NCBI GenBank assembly: GCA_026388915.1
Contig: JAPLIW010000262.1
Coordinates: 1 to 9,798, forward strand
Source: Deltaproteobacteria bacterium
Lineage (GTDB): Bacteria; Desulfobacterota; SM23-61
Length of the DNA: 9,798 nucleotides
Direction of reading: 5' to 3'
Position 1 is the first letter of the stretch. Every line of letters starts with the position of its first letter. Both the position numbers and the translations under genes were made by a program. The notes under the pieces are model-generated. The model searched no databases. It saw only the letters and a list, made by a program, of their open reading frames with translations, and was not told where the DNA came from. Of the stretch, positions 6,493 through 9,798 are shown piece after piece.

Positions 6493-9168
6493 TTAGTGGG
6501 CTTCCGCCCAGTTCTTCCCCGTTCCAACTTCAACTTTCAAGGGGATCACGAGCTTCGTGACCCCTTCCATCTCCTCCTTGACCATGGCCCTGACCCCTTC
6601 CAGCTCTCCTTCCGGAACTTCGAAGACCAGCTCGTCATGGATCTGGAGGATGAGTTTGGTCTCCCGCTTCTCCTGGATCAGCCGTCGGTGGATTCGGATC
6701 ATGGCCACTTTGATCAGGTCTGCCGCGGTTCCCTGGATCGGCGCGTTGATGCCGATCCGTTCGGCGAACTGGCGGACGCTCCGGTTTGGGCTCTTGATGT
6801 CGGGAAGGTAGCGACGCCGGTTCATGAGAGTGGTCACATATCCTTTTTCCCGCGCGGTCTCCAGGGATGAATCGATGTAATCCCGGACTCCATGGTACTT
6901 CTGAAAATAATTGGCGATGTAAGCCTGGGCCACGGCCGGCTGGATCCCCAGCTCTTTGGCCAGCCCGAAGGCGCTCATCCCGTAGATGATCCCGAAGTTG
7001 ATGACTTTGGCCAGCCGGCGCATCTCCGGATTCACCCGGTCCGGGGAAACATGAAAGATCTCCCCTGCCGTGGCCGCATGAACGTCCTGGTCCTTCTGAA
7101 AGGTATCGACCAGGGATGGATCCCCGGACAAGTGGGCTAGAATCCGGAGTTCGACCTGGGAATAATCCGCAGACAGAATCCGGCTCCCCTCCTCCGGCAT
7201 GAAGGCCTCCCGAATTCTCCTTCCTTCGGGGGAACGGATGGGGATATTCTGCAGGTTGGGATCGCTGCTGGACAGGCGGCCCGTGGCGGTTACCGTTTGA
7301 TTGAAAGAAGTGTGAATCCGGCCCGTCTTCGGGTTTACCAGCTTGGGCAGAGCGTCCACATAGGTGGATTTCAGCTTGGACAGGCTCCGGTACTCCAGGA
7401 CCTTGGCCGGGAGAGGAAAATCCTTGGACAGCTCATTCAGGACTTCCACGTCGGTGGAGTATCCGGTCTTGGTCCGCTTCCCTCCCGGCAGCTTGAGTCT
7501 TTCGAAAAGGATCTTCCCCAGTTGCTGGGGAGAGTTGATGTTGAAGGACTCCCCGGCCAGGTCAAAGATCTCCTCCGAGATCTTGTCCATCTTTATTCCA
7601 AACTCTCGGGACATGACCTCCAGGAGGGGAACGTCCAGCCTGACCCCGTTCATCTCCATGGCCGCCAGGACCTCGATCAGCGGAAGCTCCACCTCGTGAA
7701 AGAGCTCGGCAAACCCGTCGGCCTCGATCTTGGGCATGAGGAGTTGGGCCAGCTGCAGGGTCAGGTCCGCATCCTCGCCGGAATAACGGCAGGCCTTCCC
7801 CACTTCCACCTGGCTGAAGGGAATCGCCTTGGCCCCGCTGCCGGCTACGTCGGAGTAAGTGATGATCTGCCGGTCCAGGTATTCCCGGGACAGCTCCTCC
7901 AGGCTGTGGCGGTGTTTGGACGGATTCAGGAGGTAGGAGGCGATCATGCTGTCGCCGGCAATCCCCTGGAGGCGGATCCCCGAATTGGCCAGGAGAATGT
8001 AATCGTACTTGATATTCTGCCCGTACTTCTTCATCCCCGGGTCTTCCAGCAGGGGCCGGAGAGTCCGGAGTACCCCCTCCCGGGAAAGCTGCTCGGGAGC
8101 CCCGGGGTAAGCATGGCCTACCGGGAGGTAAAAGGCCCGGTGGGGTTCAAACGAAAATGAAAGCCCCACGATCTCCGCCCTCATGGGTTCGATGGAGGTG
8201 GATTCCAGGTCCAGGGCAAAAGTCCCGGCCTTTTTCAGGTTCTGGACCAGATCATCGAATTCCCCCCGGCCGGTGATCAGCCGGTAGTCGTCCTCCCGGT
8301 GGTCGGTCTGCAGGGAGAAGTCTTTAAACAGCTTGGCGAACTCCATCTCCTTGAAGATCGCCTGCAGATTCTTCCGGTCCGGCTCTCCCAGTTTGAGCGC
8401 TTCCACTCCCCAATCCAGGGGGGCTTCCGAATCCAGGGTGGCCAGTTCCCGGCTCAGCCGGGCCTGTTCGGCATACCGATCCAGGCTGGACCGGACTTTC
8501 CCGCTCTTGACCTTCTCCACGTTCTTCAGCAGGTTCTCGATGGACCCAAATTCATCAATGAGCTGGGAAGCGGTCTTGGGGCCGATCCCCGGAACGCCGG
8601 GGATGTTGTCCGTGGTATCCCCCATGAGTCCCATGACCTCGACCACCTTGTCCGGGGGGACTCCGAAACGCTCTTTCACGTCCGGTACCTGAAAAGTCTT
8701 GTCTTTCATGGGGTCATACATGGTGATGCGGGAGCTGATGAGCTGCATGAGGTCCTTGTCCCCCGACACAACCACCGTTTCAATCCCTTCCCTTTCCAGC
8801 CTTCTGGCCAGGGTGGCGATCAGATCGTCGGCCTCGTACCCTTCTTTTTCCAGGACCGGCACGCGGAGGGCGGAAACAACCTCCTTGATGTGGGGAACCT
8901 GGACCCGCAGGTCCTCGGGCATAGAGGGTCGGTTGGCCTTGTACTCCCCGAAGGCTTCATGGCGGAAAGTGGGGCCGGGGGCGTCAAAGGCAATGGCCGC
9001 GTACTCCGCCTCCTTCTCCCGCAGGATCTTCAGGAGCATGTTGGTAAAGCCATAGATGGCATTGGTCGGAAAGCCCTTGGAATTGGAGAGATGGGCGATG
9101 GCAAAGAAGGCCCGGTAGATGTAGGAGCTTCCGTCAATCAGGAAAACTTTGGGTTTTTTCTCCGTCAT
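6493..9168 (-). CDS. polA: DNA polymerase I, three-domain
   Basis: PolA fills gaps and removes RNA primers during lagging-strand synthesis and repair. The 891 residues are close to the usual length for the full form. 5'-nuclease domain (about 1-290): FLIDGSSYIYRAFFA, YEADDLIA (111-118), SGDKDL (135-140) and GDTTDNIPGVPGIGPKTA (183-200). 3'-5' exonuclease (about 295-480): DLE (Asp320, Glu322), GQNIKYD (Asp389) and YSGED (Tyr462, Asp466), matching E. coli D355, E357, D424 and Y497/D501, so proofreading should be active. Polymerase: TGRLSSSDPNLQNIP (629-643), motif A SADYSQVELR (Asp668), O-helix RRLAKVINFGIIYG (717-730, Phe725 equivalent to E. coli F762) and motif C HDE (844-846). ATG 9168 is chosen because it gives the normal PolA N-terminus; no strong Shine-Dalgarno precedes it. 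The upstream 630 nt is repeat-rich. Confidence 0.98.
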   Translation of the reverse strand: MTEKKPKVFLIDGSSYIYRAFFAIAHLSNSKGFPTNAIYGFTNMLLKILREKEAEYAAIAFDAPGPTFRHEAFGEYKANRPSMPEDLRVQVPHIKEVVSALRVPVLEKEGYEADDLIATLARRLEREGIETVVVSGDKDLMQLISSRITMYDPMKDKTFQVPDVKERFGVPPDKVVEVMGLMGDTTDNIPGVPGIGPKTASQLIDEFGSIENLLKNVEKVKSGKVRSSLDRYAEQARLSRELATLDSEAPLDWGVEALKLGEPDRKNLQAIFKEMEFAKLFKDFSLQTDHREDDYRLITGRGEFDDLVQNLKKAGTFALDLESTSIEPMRAEIVGLSFSFEPHRAFYLPVGHAYPGAPEQLSREGVLRTLRPLLEDPGMKKYGQNIKYDYILLANSGIRLQGIAGDSMIASYLLNPSKHRHSLEELSREYLDRQIITYSDVAGSGAKAIPFSQVEVGKACRYSGEDADLTLQLAQLLMPKIEADGFAELFHEVELPLIEVLAAMEMNGVRLDVPLLEVMSREFGIKMDKISEEIFDLAGESFNINSPQQLGKILFERLKLPGGKRTKTGYSTDVEVLNELSKDFPLPAKVLEYRSLSKLKSTYVDALPKLVNPKTGRIHTSFNQTVTATGRLSSSDPNLQNIPIRSPEGRRIREAFMPEEGSRILSADYSQVELRILAHLSGDPSLVDTFQKDQDVHAATAGEIFHVSPDRVNPEMRRLAKVINFGIIYGMSAFGLAKELGIQPAVAQAYIANYFQKYHGVRDYIDSSLETAREKGYVTTLMNRRRYLPDIKSPNRSVRQFAERIGINAPIQGTAADLIKVAMIRIHRRLIQEKRETKLILQIHDELVFEVPEGELEGVRAMVKEEMEGVTKLVIPLKVEVGTGKNWAEAH

Positions 9169-9207
9169 AGGGTCAGTATGCCATAACCCCGGGGGAAAGA
9201 AAAGGTT

Positions 9208-9235
9208 GCAGGTCGCAGGTCACAGGCCGCAAGTC
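9208..9235. repeat. 7-bp tandem tract, four units (GCAGGTC)
   Basis: The units GCAGGTC, GCAGGTC, ACAGGCC and GCAAGTC follow each other without gaps; the first two are identical and the others differ by two and one bases. The tract begins about 40 nt upstream of the polA start codon, so it lies in or near the polA leader. Confidence 0.75.
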
Positions 9236-9239
9236 ATAC

Positions 9240-9258
9240 CCTCCGGCAGAGCCGGAGG
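9240..9258. repeat. Compact hairpin CCTCCGGC-AGA-GCCGGAGG
   Basis: Perfect 8-bp GC-rich arms with a three-base loop. On the - strand it would fold in an RNA leader about 70 nt ahead of the polA start codon. No T-run follows, so termination is not indicated. Confidence 0.75.
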
Positions 9259-9300
9259 CTTGAAACACAGGGAATCGCTCAAATCGAATGATCAATGGCT

Positions 9301-9316
9301 GCCACCTAAAGGTGGC
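9301..9316. repeat. Compact hairpin GCCACC-TAAA-GGTGGC
   Basis: Perfect 6-bp arms around a TAAA loop, 17 nt before the left end of the 263-bp inverted-repeat element. The two compact hairpins and the element form one palindrome cluster, as in composite dispersed repeats. Confidence 0.7.
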
Positions 9317-9332
9317 CTTCCCTCTGTTGCCC

Positions 9333-9595
9333 GGCCCGAGGGCAAAGGCCTTGCGCGCAGAAACCATAAGGCGCCTTTGATTCCATGGAACGGGCGGGCA
9401 TTCAAAATGCGGAATGCAGAGTGCGGAATGCGGAATGGCAAGAAAAGAAGCGAAGAATTCCGAATTCCACATTCCGAATTCCGAATTTGGGAACGCCCAC
9501 GGGCCCGCCTCTTTCTGCGCAAGTCGAACGGAGCACCTGGGAAAGGGGCTCACCCGGCCGATGCTTTCTGCGCGCAAGGCCTTTGCCCTCGGGCC
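9333..9595. mobile_element. 263-bp MITE-like element with perfect 31-bp inverted termini
   Basis: Bases 9333-9363 (starting GGCCCGAGGGC, ending CGCAGAAA) are the exact reverse complement of 9565-9595. Just outside, GTTG (9326-9329) and CAAC (9597-9600) extend the match with a small gap. The interior carries an inverted pair of 7-bp tandem tracts (9407-9434 and 9455-9489), so the whole is palindrome within palindrome. There is no transposase frame and I could not find a clean target duplication. It could be a non-autonomous transposable element or a dispersed repeat copied in another way. The inverted arms are certain; mobility is inference. Confidence 0.6.
9407..9489. repeat. Facing 7-bp tandem tracts (GGAAT / ATTCC)
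   Basis: The left tract 9407-9434 reads ATGCGGA, ATGCAGA, GTGCGGA, ATGCGGA. The right tract 9455-9489 reads GAATTCC, GAATTCC, ACATTCC, GAATTCC, GAATTTG. Reverse-complemented, the right tract is a GGAATTC series, largely complementary to the left GGAATGC series, so the two could pair as a long imperfect hairpin over a 20-nt purine-rich loop. The right tract shares CACATTCCGAATT exactly with window positions 1-13. Confidence 0.8.
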
Positions 9596-9798
9596 ACAAC
9601 CCAGGCATCGCGGAGATGTCAAACTCTATTCCCCGGCAGAGCTGGGGGTTTACCTAAACCTTAATCCAGCGATAAGAGCCAAAAAAATTATCAGATAGGG
9701 TGGAGATACATTATAAAAAGATTTGGGCAACAGAATTGACCGTTCATGCCCATCGCTTGAAATCTTTCAATATAAATGAACCACTCTGACCGTTACGA

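Larger units (their letters stand above)
9169..9798. other. Gene-free, repeat-dense region upstream of polA
   Basis: Open frames exist on both strands (for example 9173-9622 on the - strand) but their translations are repeat-derived, rich in Arg/Pro/Ser, and recognisable as no protein. The region holds a 7-bp tandem tract, two compact hairpins, and the 263-bp inverted-repeat element. The last 130 nt or so are AT-rich. There, TATAAT occurs on the - strand (9715 down to 9710), a perfect -10 box, but no good -35 stands 16-18 bp before it and it lies over 500 nt from polA, so I only note it. Confidence 0.65.

Noticed and set aside
7297..9186. Long + strand open frames at 7297-8160 and 8299-9186 opposite polA
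   Set aside because: Antisense shadows of polA in GC-rich DNA; every catalytic motif is on the - strand and the antisense products resemble nothing.
9208..9489. Possible CRISPR array
   Set aside because: Repeats are contiguous 7-bp units without spacers of uniform length, and there are no cas genes.
9173..9622. 149-residue - strand frame and other overlapping frames at 9292-9698
   Set aside because: They cross the inverted-repeat element and heptamer tracts; the same sequence is open in several frames on both strands, as expected of repeats rather than genes.
9710..9715. TATAAT on the - strand as a polA promoter
   Set aside because: No acceptable -35 box at the right distance and more than 500 nt from the polA start; AT-rich context makes a chance match likely.

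Overview
The window looks like chromosomal DNA of a GC-rich, free-living bacterium. The gene set (full three-domain PolA, MiaA, DusB-type Dus, ComB) and the style of the intergenic repeats remind me of environmental Deltaproteobacteria/Desulfobacterota. That placement is an impression from protein flavour only; no marker in the window proves it.

Layout. 1-393 has no convincing gene. miaA (394-1290) and a family-2-type glycosyltransferase (1308-2627) follow on the + strand, 17 nt apart and probably co-transcribed. Everything after that is on the - strand. A HicB-like antitoxin gene broken by one in-frame TGA (2656-2901) comes first, then a malate/L-lactate/sulfolactate-type dehydrogenase (3029-4129). 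A repeat-filled gap of about 0.5 kb follows (4130-4656). Next are dusB-type tRNA-dihydrouridine synthase (4657-5652), comB (5642-6358, overlapping dus by 11 nt) and polA (6493-9168). The last 630 nt (9169-9798) are gene-free and dense in repeats, including a 263-bp element with perfect 31-bp inverted termini.

How the genes relate. MiaA and Dus both modify tRNA but sit in separate, oppositely oriented units. ComB makes sulfolactate from phosphosulfolactate. The nearby dehydrogenase belongs to the family that contains ComC, the enzyme that oxidises sulfolactate to sulfopyruvate. Two consecutive steps of coenzyme M-type sulfonate metabolism may therefore be encoded within about 3.3 kb, although the dehydrogenase substrate cannot be read from sequence. 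PolA is complete, with apparently intact 5'-nuclease, proofreading and polymerase motifs.

The most unusual pattern is in the spacers. Several carry short degenerate tandem repeats with a 7-bp period, and each tract uses a different heptamer. Two pairs of tracts face each other as inverted arms. A different 9-bp-period repeat (CGCAGAG core) brackets the spacer upstream of the dehydrogenase. These repeats, the MITE-like element, the broken HicB gene and the missing canonical start codon of miaA are the points worth a second look. I see no CRISPR array, tRNA, rRNA, integrase or transposase gene.
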